Notes under the pieces: model-generated
Told to the model about the DNA's origin: nothing
What the model saw: the letters and a program-made list of their open reading frames with translations, nothing else
Database searches by the model: none
NCBI GenBank assembly: GCA_029261855.1
Contig: JAJDAN010000034.1
Coordinates: 1-53,952, forward strand
DNA from: Deltaproteobacteria bacterium
Lineage (GTDB): Bacteria; Myxococcota_A; UBA9160; UBA4427
DNA length: 53,952 bases
Direction: 5' to 3'
Translations under genes and position numbers: made by a program
Shown here: in pieces, positions 25,207 to 33,433 of the stretch
How the letters are laid out: every line of letters begins with the position of its first letter
How positions within the stretch are numbered: the first letter of the stretch is position 1

Positions 25207-25212
25207 TGTCAA
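25183..25212 (-). promoter_or_regulatory. Sigma-70-type promoter of the WS/DGAT operon
   Basis: On the minus strand TTGACA (25207-25212) is followed by an 18-bp spacer and AATGAT (25183-25188). The -35 is perfect and the -10 matches four of six. The spacer and -10 lie inside the 29-bp palindrome, so repressor binding would block the promoter. Confidence 0.55.
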
Positions 25213-25294
25213 CAAGCGAACGAGCTCCGGCCTCCCTCTTGCCTCGCCCGTCCCTTCGGGGATACTTCGAGGTCCACCTGCGAGGAGACCCCCC

Positions 25295-26248
25295 GTGATC
25301 TACGAGAACATCCTGGACACGATCGGGAACACACCGGTCGTCAAGCTGAACAAGATCGCCCCCAACCACGTGGAGATGTACGCGAAGGTCGAGTCCTTCA
25401 ACCCGATCGGGTCGGTCAAGGACCGTCTGGCCTTTGCGATCATCGACGATGCCGAGCGCCGCGGTGTGCTCAAGCCCGGCCAGACGGTCATCGAAGCGAC
25501 GTCGGGCAACACGGGAATCGCGCTGGGCATGGTGTGTGCCGCCAAGGGCTACCCCTTCGTGGCGGTGATGGCCGAGAGCTTCTCGGTGGAGCGCCGACAG
25601 ATCATGCGCGCGCTGGGCGCGAAGGTGATCCTGACACCGGCCGCGGAACGCGGAACCGGCATGGTCAAGAAGGCCGAAGAGCTGGCGAAGAAACACGGCT
25701 GGTTCCTCACCGAGCAGTTCGACAACCCGGCGAACCCCGCGTACCACCGCCAGACCACGGGCCCGGAGATCCTGAGCGACTTTGCGGGCAGACGGCTCGA
25801 CTACTGGGTCAGCGGCTGGGGGACGGGCGGCACGATCACGGGCGCGGGCGAGGTCATCAAGCTGGCGCGACCGGAAGTGAAGATCGTTGCCACCGAGCCT
25901 GCCGGCGCATCGATGCTAGGCGGCAAGGAATGGCAGCCCCACAAGATCCAGGGTTGGACGCCGGACTTCCTGCCGGGCGTGTTGAACCAGAAGATCTACG
26001 ACGAGCTGCGACCGGTGACCGACGAAGAGGCGAAGGATGTCGCGCTTCGACTCTCGCAGGAAGAAGGCATCTTCTGCGGGCTGTCTTCCGGGGCGACGAC
26101 GGCCGCCGGGCTGCAGATCGCGAAGGACGCCGAGCCGGGCTCGGTGATCCTGGTGATGCTGCCCGACACCGGGGAGCGATACCTGACGAGCTACCTGTTC
26201 GAGGAGATCGAGACGGGCTCCGACGACGAGTGGTTGGAATCGCTCTAG
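25295..26248 (+). CDS. cysK: Cysteine synthase A
   Basis: A 317-residue PLP enzyme making L-cysteine from O-acetylserine and sulfide. Lys42 in NPIGSVKDR forms the Schiff base. TSGNTG at 69-74 binds the acetylserine carboxylate, and SGWGTGGTITG binds the PLP phosphate. The length fits the CysK/CysM group. The start is GTG at 25295 with GAGGAG 8 nt upstream. It is divergent from the WS/DGAT operon across the 29-bp palindrome. Assignment as CysK rather than CysM or cystathionine beta-synthase is probable, not certain. Confidence 0.92.
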   Translation: MIYENILDTIGNTPVVKLNKIAPNHVEMYAKVESFNPIGSVKDRLAFAIIDDAERRGVLKPGQTVIEATSGNTGIALGMVCAAKGYPFVAVMAESFSVERRQIMRALGAKVILTPAAERGTGMVKKAEELAKKHGWFLTEQFDNPANPAYHRQTTGPEILSDFAGRRLDYWVSGWGTGGTITGAGEVIKLARPEVKIVATEPAGASMLGGKEWQPHKIQGWTPDFLPGVLNQKIYDELRPVTDEEAKDVALRLSQEEGIFCGLSSGATTAAGLQIAKDAEPGSVILVMLPDTGERYLTSYLFEEIETGSDDEWLESL

Positions 26249-26274
26249 GGCACGTCGGGATTCGGTAGGGCACC

Positions 26275-26371
26275 CGGGCAGGGGAAGGGCCGCTCCTCCC
26301 TGGGCGGCGCTGCTTTCCCTTTGCCGAGTCTTCGTCATGCCATACGTCGTCGCTGGCCCTTCCCCTGCCCG
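26275..26371. repeat. 17-bp perfect inverted repeat with 63-bp spacer
   Basis: CGGGCAGGGGAAGGGCC (26275-26291) and its exact complement at 26355-26371 lie in the 190-bp gap between cysK and the amidohydrolase gene. The transcript could fold into a large stem. Possible roles are a bidirectional terminator, a REP-like element or a remnant of a small mobile element. Nothing else is seen in this gap. Confidence 0.8.
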
Positions 26372-26438
26372 CGCGCTTCGGGGCTTGGGTGCGGCGAGTC
26401 TGGTAGTTTGGAACCCTGAGATTTTAGGAGAAGAAGAG

Positions 26439-28163
26439 ATGCATGATCTGGTGATCCGGGGTGGGACGGTTGTCGACGGTTCCGGAGCGGCGGCGCGCAC
26501 GGCGGATGTGGCGGTGGACGGCGATCGCGTGGTCGCCGTCGGCAACGACGTCGGTGCCGGTCGACGCGAGATCGATGCAACGGGTCTGCTGGTCACGCCC
26601 GGCTGGGTCGACATCCACACCCACTACGACGGCCAGGTCACCTGGGACACGCACCTCACGCCTTCGGGTTGGAACGGTGTCACCACCATCGTCATGGGCA
26701 ACTGCGGCGTCGGCTTCGCACCGGTGAAGCCCGGCGAGCAGGCTTTCTTGATCCAGCTGATGGAAGGAGTGGAGGACATCCCGGGTACCGCTCTGTCCGA
26801 AGGCATCGACTGGTCCTGGGAGAGCTTCCCCGAGTACCTCGACGCAGTCGAGCGGATGCCCCGGGCCATCGACGTCGGCGCGCAGGTGCCCCACGGCGCC
26901 GTGCGTGCGTACGTGATGGGCGAGCGCGGCGCCAAGAACGAAAAGGCAACCAGCGAGGACATCTCGCAGATGGCGGCGCTCGTAAAGGAGGCGCTGCAGG
27001 CCGGCGCCCTCGGCTTCACGACTTCCCGCACGATCCTGCACCGCGCCAAGGACGGCGAGGTGGTTCCCGGCACGAACGCCGAAGACGAAGAAGTGCTCGG
27101 CATCGGCCGCATGCTGGGCGAGGTCGGCCACGGTGTGTTCGAGGTGGCGAGTGATCTGGCGCCCGAGGGCGACGAGCTCGCGTGGATGAGCAAGCTCGGC
27201 AAGGAAACGGGGCGCCCGGTCGCGTTCGCGTGCCTGCAGAACCCGGGCGATCCCGACCAGTGGCGCCGACTGCTCGCGGCCGTGGAAAAGGACGCCGCGG
27301 AGGGCGGGTGTCTCACGCCGCAAGTCGCCCAACGACCGGCGGGGCTGCTGCTGGGCTTCGAGAGCACCGTGCATCCCTTCTCGGCACACGCCGGCTACCA
27401 GGCCCTGGCACAGCTGCCGCGAAAGGAGCGACTCGCCAAGCTCGCCGACCCTGCGGTGCGAGCGCAGATCCTCGACAACCCGCCCGACTACTCGTCCATG
27501 CCCGGACCGGCGATGCTCATCATGCAGGGCTTCCACATGATGTATCCCCTCGGTGACCCGCCCGACTACGAGCCGGCCCCGGACAAGAGCGTCGCGGCCA
27601 TCGCGGCACGCGAATGTCGCAAGCCCCTCGAAGTCGTGTACGACATCATGATCGGGAACGACGGCCGCGGTCTCGTGTACCTGCCGCTACTCGGCTACGC
27701 GAACGGCAGCCTCGACGCCATCCGCGAGATGATGATGCACCCGCGCTCGGTGTTCGGGTTGTCGGACGGCGGCGCCCACTGCGGGCTCATCGCGGACGCC
27801 AGCATGCCCACCTACCTGCTGACCCACTGGGTGCGAGACCGTTCGCGGGGCGAGCGGATCGAACTCGAGAAGATCGTGGCGGCCCAGACCCGGGAAACCG
27901 CGCGCTTCTACGGCATGGAAGACCGGGGCTTGCTCGAACCCGGGATGAAGGCCGACATCAACGTGATCGACTTCGACGCCCTGCACATCCACGCACCGGA
28001 GATGGTCTACGACCTGCCCGCAGAAGGGCGCCGGCTGATCCAGAAGGTGGACGGCTACCGCTACACGATCTGCAGCGGCGAGGTGATCTACGAGGACGGC
28101 GTGCCCACCGGCGCCCTACCGGGCAAGCTCGTGCGGGGCCCCCAGGCACAGCCGGCCGCCTGA
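26439..28163 (+). CDS. N-acyl-D-amino-acid deacylase-type amidohydrolase
   Basis: A 574-residue metal-dependent hydrolase. Seen: an N-terminal beta-sandwich (LVIRGGTVVDGSG), the first metal pair His60/His62 in DIHTHYDGQ, GNCGVG with the bridging Cys typical of D-aminoacylases, SDGGAHCG near 445 with the catalytic Asp, and the C-terminal LEPGMKADINVID. Members cleave N-acyl-D-amino acids; many environmental relatives have unknown substrates. The start at 26439 has AGGAG upstream, and an in-frame upstream ATG at 26337 overlaps the inverted repeat and looks non-coding. Confidence 0.9.
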   Translation: MHDLVIRGGTVVDGSGAAARTADVAVDGDRVVAVGNDVGAGRREIDATGLLVTPGWVDIHTHYDGQVTWDTHLTPSGWNGVTTIVMGNCGVGFAPVKPGEQAFLIQLMEGVEDIPGTALSEGIDWSWESFPEYLDAVERMPRAIDVGAQVPHGAVRAYVMGERGAKNEKATSEDISQMAALVKEALQAGALGFTTSRTILHRAKDGEVVPGTNAEDEEVLGIGRMLGEVGHGVFEVASDLAPEGDELAWMSKLGKETGRPVAFACLQNPGDPDQWRRLLAAVEKDAAEGGCLTPQVAQRPAGLLLGFESTVHPFSAHAGYQALAQLPRKERLAKLADPAVRAQILDNPPDYSSMPGPAMLIMQGFHMMYPLGDPPDYEPAPDKSVAAIAARECRKPLEVVYDIMIGNDGRGLVYLPLLGYANGSLDAIREMMMHPRSVFGLSDGGAHCGLIADASMPTYLLTHWVRDRSRGERIELEKIVAAQTRETARFYGMEDRGLLEPGMKADINVIDFDALHIHAPEMVYDLPAEGRRLIQKVDGYRYTICSGEVIYEDGVPTGALPGKLVRGPQAQPAA

Positions 28164-28218
28164 CTCTCGGCGCTATCGGGCTCAGGGACTCAGGGATTCG
28201 ATTCGGATGGCCGGGGAT

Positions 28219-29358
28219 TCAGATCGGCTGCGACGCCATCTTGCGCAACGCACTGGTCCCCGCGCTGTCGGGGACGAGCCGCATCGCGCTGTTTCGTAGC
28301 CGGCACAGCAGGCGATTCTCGAGCTGACCGATGCGACCGATGCGTCGCGACTGGTCTTGCACCCAGCGCACGCGACTCTCGCGTCGCGCGACCAGGGCGG
28401 GCAGGGCGTCGACGACCGGCATGCCGGAAGCCAGCAGCTCCACCAGCACCATCGAGTCCTCGAGCGCCATGGCCGCGCCCTGACCCATGTTGGGCGTCAA
28501 CGCATGGGCGGCGTCCCCGATGAGGACGGCGCGACCGTCGAACCACGGCCCCGCCGGCAGCTCCTCGAGATCGTTGTGGATCAGCTGGTCGGGACTCTCG
28601 AGGGCGGCCAGGATCTGCGGAACCTGGCCGCCGAAGCCCGCGAAGCGCTCGCGAAAGCGGCCGAGCAGCCCCGGTCCCGAATCCGTCTGCCCGCGCGGCG
28701 CGTTCGCGACCGCAAAGCAGTAGACGTGTGCATCGTCGATCGCAACGATTCCGAAGCGCTGACCGAAGCCCCACATCTCCCGCATCTGCACGTCATCGAC
28801 GGGGAAGTCCACCACGAGGCGCCAACACGTGTAGCCGGAATAGGTGAGAGGGACCTCACCGAACAGCAACTCGCGCACCCGCGAACGGATTCCATCGGCC
28901 CCGATCACCAGGTCGTAGCGTTCCTCGCGTCCGTCGCTGAGGCGCACCCGGGTGTGGTCCGCCCGCGAATCGATTGCGTCGACGGTGGTGCCGAGCGAGA
29001 CCGGCACCTCACCTGTGCCCGCGAGCAGCACCTCGTGCAGCGCCGCCCGGTGGATCGCGATCGTGGGGCCGAGATCCGCTTCGAGCAGACCGAAGTCGCT
29101 GGTTCCGATCGGTCGGCCGAGATGATCGGTGATGGCACCCTGTCCGAGTCGGCGACCCCGGGCTGCCACGGCTTCGGCCAGACCGAGGCCGCGCATCACG
29201 CGCATGGCGTTCACGCCGAGCACGATCCCGGCGCCCACCGGCTGCCACTGGGGCGTGCGCTCGACGATCTCGCAGGCGATGCCGGCGCGGGCAAGTCCTG
29301 CCGCAGTGGCGAGCCCTGCGATACCACCCCCGACGATGAGAACGCGACCTTGCCGCAT
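28219..29358 (-). CDS. FAD-dependent monooxygenase (UbiH/salicylate-hydroxylase-like)
   Basis: A 379-residue flavoprotein of the PHBH/UbiH family. GGGIAGL at residues 10-16 is the dinucleotide-binding motif; LVIGADGIRSRVR is the DG motif near 150; GDAAHALTPNMGQG near 278 is the second FAD motif. It would hydroxylate an aromatic or related substrate with NAD(P)H and O2. The start at 29358 places the FAD fold at the N-terminus. The phosphatase gene upstream ends 5 nt before it, so the pair is likely cotranscribed. Confidence 0.92.
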   Translation of the reverse strand: MRQGRVLIVGGGIAGLATAAGLARAGIACEIVERTPQWQPVGAGIVLGVNAMRVMRGLGLAEAVAARGRRLGQGAITDHLGRPIGTSDFGLLEADLGPTIAIHRAALHEVLLAGTGEVPVSLGTTVDAIDSRADHTRVRLSDGREERYDLVIGADGIRSRVRELLFGEVPLTYSGYTCWRLVVDFPVDDVQMREMWGFGQRFGIVAIDDAHVYCFAVANAPRGQTDSGPGLLGRFRERFAGFGGQVPQILAALESPDQLIHNDLEELPAGPWFDGRAVLIGDAAHALTPNMGQGAAMALEDSMVLVELLASGMPVVDALPALVARRESRVRWVQDQSRRIGRIGQLENRLLCRLRNSAMRLVPDSAGTSALRKMASQPI

Positions 29359-29363
29359 CCGCG

Positions 29364-30344
29364 TCAGCCCTCGGCTCGAACCTTCTTCACGACGGCGATC
29401 ACCTCGTCGTGGATGGGACCGCAGGTGGCGACCACGCCGCGGTTCGCGTCCAGGGTGCGCCCGTGGCTGAAGTCGAGGGGATTGCCCTCGACATCGGTCA
29501 CCCGACCACCCGCCTCTTCGACCACGAGCTTGCCCCCCGCGTGGTCCCAGATCTTCTCCCGGTAGTCGGCCCGGGTCGGCATGCGCAGATAGATCGAGGC
29601 GTCGCCCCGGGCGATCGCCGCGTACTTGCATTGGCTGTCGATGCGGAAGGGTTCCTGGGTGATGCCCAGGCCCGCGGCGATGCGTGCGGACTGGTCCTGG
29701 TTCGAGTGCCCGGACTCGACGGACTCGCAGAAGCGCGCTTCGGCGGGACGGGTCACGTCGGAGACACGAACGACGCTGCCGAGATCGCCTTCTTCCCACA
29801 GCGGAAAGCGCTGCGCACCTTCGCCCTTCACGGCAGCGAACAGTGCGCCGCGTCCGCCCGCGCCGTCGTCGAGGTTCGGACAGCCCAGGATGCCGACGAC
29901 CACCTGCCCCTTCTCGATCAGGCCCAGGGCCACCGCGTATTGCTCGCCGCGCAGAAAGCCCTTGGTGCCGTCGATGGGGTCGAGGGTCCAGTAGCGAGCG
30001 CTACTGGCGTCCGCGCCGCCCCGGTCGATCCAGGACAGGACCTCGTCCGCATCGCCCGACCTCTCGCTCGCGACCTCTCGCACCACCGCGTCGAGCAGCG
30101 CCGCCTGGGCGCCCTGCCGCAACTCGTCCGAACCTTCTTCGCCCACCACCGGGTCGCCGGGCAGGGCACGCATCAGCTGCTCGCAGACGATCGCCTGGGA
30201 TGCGAAGTCGGCCACCGTAACGGGGCTCTTGTCCTTCTTCTCCAGGGCCTCCGCGGTAGCGAGGCGGGCCTGGACCGATCGACACACCCGCGACGCGGCG
30301 CGAACCGCCGCGAGTCCGGCCGTCAACTCAGTTTGGTATGCCAT
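29364..30344 (-). CDS. 3'(2'),5'-bisphosphate nucleotidase (inositol-monophosphatase superfamily)
   Basis: A 326-residue metal-dependent, lithium-sensitive-type phosphatase. DPIDGTKGF at 122-130 holds the metal-binding Asp residues; GEEGSDEL carries the acidic ligands; REKIWDHAGG is the C-terminal signature. The sequence pattern is closer to the HAL2/SAL1 group that hydrolyses PAP to AMP than to plain inositol monophosphatases. PAP is the by-product of PAPS-using sulfotransferases, and one is encoded at 15609-16859, so this could recycle it. That link is inference. Confidence 0.87.
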   Translation of the reverse strand: MAYQTELTAGLAAVRAASRVCRSVQARLATAEALEKKDKSPVTVADFASQAIVCEQLMRALPGDPVVGEEGSDELRQGAQAALLDAVVREVASERSGDADEVLSWIDRGGADASSARYWTLDPIDGTKGFLRGEQYAVALGLIEKGQVVVGILGCPNLDDGAGGRGALFAAVKGEGAQRFPLWEEGDLGSVVRVSDVTRPAEARFCESVESGHSNQDQSARIAAGLGITQEPFRIDSQCKYAAIARGDASIYLRMPTRADYREKIWDHAGGKLVVEEAGGRVTDVEGNPLDFSHGRTLDANRGVVATCGPIHDEVIAVVKKVRAEG

Positions 30345-30439
30345 CGGAGCTCCTTCGAGTTCGCGGGGTCAGGGGGCGCAGGGGCTGGGTGGGCAGAGTC
30401 AGCGCGCGCCGGGCGCGAAGATTCCCCGAGATCGCGCTT

Positions 30440-31525
30440 TCAGGCAAGCGAGACCCAGCAGCGCTCGGCGTCCGACTTGCGGATGGCGTCGAGCACCGCC
30501 TGGCAGGCAACGCCGTCGGCGAAGGTCGCGGGGACCGGGTCGGACGCGGGGGCCGCGCCGTGGATGCGCGCCGCCATCGCCTCGAACAGGCGCGTATACG
30601 GCGCGAGATCGATGCCCATGGAATGCAGCATGTCGTAGGTGGTGTGGAGCAGCTCGCCGGGAGGCGGCACCGGGGCCGGCAGCTTCAGGTCGTCGGGCAC
30701 GTCGAGGGTCGTCGTTCCGCTGCGGTCGGCGAGGACGACGTCGTCGCCCTGGATCGTGACGGTGCCCCGCGTGCCCGAGATACGGCTGCAGAACGCGGGC
30801 GGTCCCCACGAACCCGCGGAGCTCTGCAGGATGCCGTCCACGCCGGTGGTCGTGCGGAAGTGCACGCTATAGCTGTCTTCTGCCGTCCAGTCGCGATCGG
30901 AGACCAGGGAAAGCGACGCGCTCAGTCCGTCGAAATCGCCCAGGGTGACGCGCACCTGGTCGATGACGTGACTCGCGTAGGCGCCGAGCCAACCCCCGCC
31001 CTCGCCGGCGGAGGTCCACCACGCGGGCACCTCACCAGCGGGGTCCGCCAGGGCCGGCATCTGCAGCAGGAACGTCGCCAGACGCGGCTCGCCGATGCGC
31101 CCCTCCCGAATCGCCCGCGCGGCCAGCGCTTGACCCGTCGCGTAGCGAAACTCACAGCCCAACATGTGCACGACGCCCGCCGCCTCCGCGGCTTCGTGCA
31201 TGCGCCGCGCCTCACCGGCGTTCGCCGCGAAGGGCTTCTCGCACATCACGTGCTTGCCCGCGGCGATGGCCTCGAGGACGATCGCCTCGTGGGTGTGAGG
31301 CGGCGTCGCCACCGCGACCATGTCGACCCCGGGCAGGGCGAGCGCCTGGGAAAGGGACGTGAGTCCGTGCGGGACCCCGGCGTCCGCTGCCCGGGCAGAC
31401 GTCTTCTCCGGATCCCTGCCCACCAGGGCCTCCACCGTGAAGCCCGCCGCGCGCAGGGCACGAAGGTGGGTGATGACGCCAAAGCCGGTACCAACGACCA
31501 CGGCCCGAAGCGGATCGCTGCTCAT
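30440..31525 (-). CDS. Gfo/Idh/MocA-family oxidoreductase
   Basis: A 361-residue NAD(P)-dependent oxidoreductase. The Rossmann motif is VVVGTGFGV at the N-terminus, CEKPF (EKP at 96-98) is the hallmark, and a C-terminal alpha/beta substrate domain includes EGGGWLGAYASHVID, where the conserved Asp/His active-site pair lies. Substrates are usually sugars or cyclitols; this one is unknown. The start at 31525 has AGGAG upstream. It is the last ordinary gene before the AT-richer cassette. Confidence 0.92.
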   Translation of the reverse strand: MSSDPLRAVVVGTGFGVITHLRALRAAGFTVEALVGRDPEKTSARAADAGVPHGLTSLSQALALPGVDMVAVATPPHTHEAIVLEAIAAGKHVMCEKPFAANAGEARRMHEAAEAAGVVHMLGCEFRYATGQALAARAIREGRIGEPRLATFLLQMPALADPAGEVPAWWTSAGEGGGWLGAYASHVIDQVRVTLGDFDGLSASLSLVSDRDWTAEDSYSVHFRTTTGVDGILQSSAGSWGPPAFCSRISGTRGTVTIQGDDVVLADRSGTTTLDVPDDLKLPAPVPPPGELLHTTYDMLHSMGIDLAPYTRLFEAMAARIHGAAPASDPVPATFADGVACQAVLDAIRKSDAERCWVSLA

Positions 31526-31611
31526 GGGGTCTCCTGGAGTAGGGCCGCCCATTCTAGGGGCTCCCGAGGCCCCGCCAGCCCGGATTTCGACCCCGAGTAG
31601 AACATTTGATC

Positions 31612-31636
31612 TCTATATATCGGAAGTATGTACTTG
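31612..31636 (+). repeat. Left arm of a 25-bp inverted repeat
   Basis: TCTATATAT followed by CGGAAGTATGTACTTG. The complement occurs at 33434-33460 with a 2-base insertion between the two blocks; all other bases match. The pair bounds a 1.85-kb segment. The transposase remnant begins immediately after this arm. Confidence 0.8.
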
Positions 31637-31637
31637 A

Positions 31638-31815
31638 TGAATGGCGGTCACGAGACAGTCGAGCATGGTGCGAAGGATACGTGCGCGGAGACATCTACAC
31701 GCGAACACCATCGAGGGCTTCTTTTCGCTCCTCAAGCGCGGCGTCTACGGGACGTTCACCCGCACCGCTATATTGTGTCGCCGAGTTCGAGTCCGGTACA
31801 GCACGCGGAATTTTG
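31638..31815 (+). pseudogene. Degenerate IS1595-family transposase fragment (C-terminal part)
   Basis: Pieces of an IS1595/ISXO2-type DDE transposase occur in three frames in the expected order. GGHETVEHGAKD is in the first frame, then GYVRGDIY, then HANTIEGFFSLLKRGVYGTF, the strong family signature with its catalytic Glu. AEFE and RYST follow, again out of frame. At least three frameshifts and the absence of the N-terminal half make it nonfunctional. It abuts the left 25-bp repeat arm. Remaining sequence to 31845 shows nothing else. Confidence 0.8.
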
Positions 31816-31845
31816 TATGCCGCGTCGTGATAGAGGCGACACTGC

Positions 31846-32232
31846 CTAACGCAGGATGCGAATTAGTTCCTTCTTGATCTCGATTCTCATCCGGCTATCT
31901 CGCCTTTCTTGAAGCTGCTCGTACTCGAACTCGATCAAGCCGATTACGTCTTCGATTCGCTTCCTGCCCAACGCGTGATTGCACTCGAAGGACACCAGTC
32001 CGAGCCGTCGAAGACGCTCCGAGCCCTTTAGCCTCGGCCGGATGATCTTCTTGTAGTGCTTGGCATTCCAGGTGACGAAGACCGCTCCGTCTGCATCTCC
32101 GATGGCAGCCAAGACGTGGTCCGACTTCCCGCGCAACTCTGGCATCTCAGTTACTTCAGTCACTTGGTGACCACGAGATCTCAGAAACTCAGCCACCTTC
32201 CGTGGCACGTCCTCGTCTACGAGAAAGAGCAT
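31846..32232 (-). CDS. PIN-like (DUF5615-type) toxin candidate
   Basis: A 128-residue protein. The N-terminus MLFLVDEDVP (acidic residues 6-8), then HQVTEV, HVLAAIGDADGAVFVTWN and LGLVSFECNH follow the DUF5615/Mut7-C pattern of small PIN-like nuclease domains. Such proteins pair with DUF433 antitoxins. It starts 13 bp after the MerR-DUF433 gene, a normal order for this pair. It would act as a ribonuclease held inactive by its partner. The codon and base composition is visibly less GC-rich than neighbouring genes. Confidence 0.8.
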   Translation of the reverse strand: MLFLVDEDVPRKVAEFLRSRGHQVTEVTEMPELRGKSDHVLAAIGDADGAVFVTWNAKHYKKIIRPRLKGSERLRRLGLVSFECNHALGRKRIEDVIGLIEFEYEQLQERRDSRMRIEIKKELIRILR

Positions 32233-32245
32233 TCAGTCCACGTTC

Positions 32246-32866
32246 TCAGCCAGCCTGGTGTGTTCGCTCTTGCTCCCAGCGGATCGCTGCCTCGATGTCT
32301 TCTGTCGAAAGGCCCGGGTACTCAAACAGAATCTCTTCTGGGGAGCACCCGCTCGCGTGGAAATCGTAGATCGCTCGTGTAGTAACTCGAGTTCCCGCAA
32401 GCACGGGGGAATTGCGCATCACATCGCGAAAACGCACAACCTGTCCGAGCTGGTCGGGATTTCGCTGCCTCCGTTCTACGGCGCGAATCGTCTGGTTGCG
32501 AATCTCGTCAAGATCGATCTCCATAACTTCTTGCCCCGGATACTTCGTGGACACCAGATCCTGGGAATCAGGTTCCGCGAAGACAAGATCATCGCCCGCC
32601 AGGTAGAACCTCAGTGATGACCAAGGGGCTTCATAGTTGCTGTTCAGCCAGTGCGAAATCTCGCGGATGGATTGAAGTGAAAGCCTCTGTCGGATCGGTG
32701 CGATCGCTCGCAGCCCGACGAGGTCGCGGAAGGAGTAGACTCGTTTCGAGTCCACGCGGAATGAAGGACGGAAGAACCCTGTGGAGTCCCAATAGCGAAG
32801 CTGACGCTGGCTTAGTCCTGTCAGCGAGGAAACCTCTTCCTCGCTAAACGCACCGTGGGTCGACAT
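32246..32866 (-). CDS. MerR-type HTH / DUF433 fusion, antitoxin candidate
   Basis: A 206-residue protein. Residues about 7-75 form a MerR-like winged helix (SQRQLRYWDSTGFF, YSFRDLVGLRAI). Residues about 140-200 form a DUF433 domain (SPVLAGTRVTTRAIYDFHASGCSPEEIL, then YPGLSTEDIEAAI). The DUF433 part would bind the adjacent PIN-like toxin and the MerR part would bind DNA for autoregulation. The start at 32866 has AGGAGC upstream. Plain DUF433 antitoxins are only 70-100 residues, so the fusion is a longer architecture known for some of these pairs. AT-richer than the host background. Confidence 0.82.
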   Translation of the reverse strand: MSTHGAFSEEEVSSLTGLSQRQLRYWDSTGFFRPSFRVDSKRVYSFRDLVGLRAIAPIRQRLSLQSIREISHWLNSNYEAPWSSLRFYLAGDDLVFAEPDSQDLVSTKYPGQEVMEIDLDEIRNQTIRAVERRQRNPDQLGQVVRFRDVMRNSPVLAGTRVTTRAIYDFHASGCSPEEILFEYPGLSTEDIEAAIRWEQERTHQAG

Positions 32867-33009
32867 TGCTTGACGCTCCTGACGTGATGGGCACGCAAAA
32901 CCACACGCGCTATCGTCCTAGCGCCCTCGTCGGCATCGAATTCGTCCTCACAATGACCCTGCCCTGGCCGGCGGGGTCTTTGCGTGTCCGGACCTCTCCT
33001 AAGATCTGA

Positions 33010-33210
33010 GTGGCTCGTCTGTACTATCATTACAGCGTGTCAGGGTCGCCTGCACGCGACAAACTCAGCCCCAAGCCCGAGCGGCTCAAGATCGAGGTTG
33101 ACCCCTCGGTTGACCCCGAGGACGCTCTTCAGAAGCTCCTCAACACGCCGCCGCCCGAGAAGGAAGAGCCGGAAGCGCAGCAAGACTCGGAAGAGCCCCA
33201 AGGGGACTAA
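33010..33210 (+). CDS. Small acidic Pro-rich hypothetical protein
   Basis: A 66-residue ORF starting at GTG. It shows a basic first half (PARDKLSPKPERLKIEV) and an acidic tail with DPEDALQKLLNTPPPEKEE. The DPEDAL..LLNTPPP block looks like real protein and recalls small uncharacterised proteins. No ribosome binding site is visible, so the call is tentative. It lies inside the inverted-repeat-bounded cassette and converges with the next small ORF, overlapping by a few bases. The 143 bp before it hold only the divergent promoter region of the antitoxin gene. Confidence 0.4.
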   Translation: MARLYYHYSVSGSPARDKLSPKPERLKIEVDPSVDPEDALQKLLNTPPPEKEEPEAQQDSEEPQGD

Positions 33211-33350
33211 TTCTTTTTCCGTCCATTCAAGCCGTGTCGGCACAGCGCGACAATCGCGGCGCCCAACAACGCCACGGCTGCTAATGCGCGCCCCCAATCC
33301 CCGAAGACAAGCTGTACTGAGTCGAGAAGAACGGCCAAGGATTCCGCCAT
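33207..33350 (-). CDS. Small single-pass membrane protein, hypothetical
   Basis: A 47-residue ORF starting at ATG 33350, with GGAGG nine bases upstream. It has an N-terminal amphipathic part, one hydrophobic helix (AAVALLGAAIVALC) and a basic C-terminus (NGRKKN), the outline of a small membrane peptide. No homologue is recognised. It could be a small toxin-like or stress peptide, or chance coding; its placement inside the mobile-looking cassette is the only context. Confidence 0.4.
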   Translation of the reverse strand: MAESLAVLLDSVQLVFGDWGRALAAVALLGAAIVALCRHGLNGRKKN

Positions 33351-33433
33351 TGATTCAATCCTCCAACGAGGCCTTATCGTCGACTTGGCCAATGGAATTG
33401 AATTCCCTGGCGCAGCTACTTCCCGGCTCTCAA

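Noticed and set aside
33010-33420. Non-coding RNA in the cassette between the antitoxin and TetR genes
   Set aside because: Two plausible small ORFs cover most of it and no conserved fold is visible.
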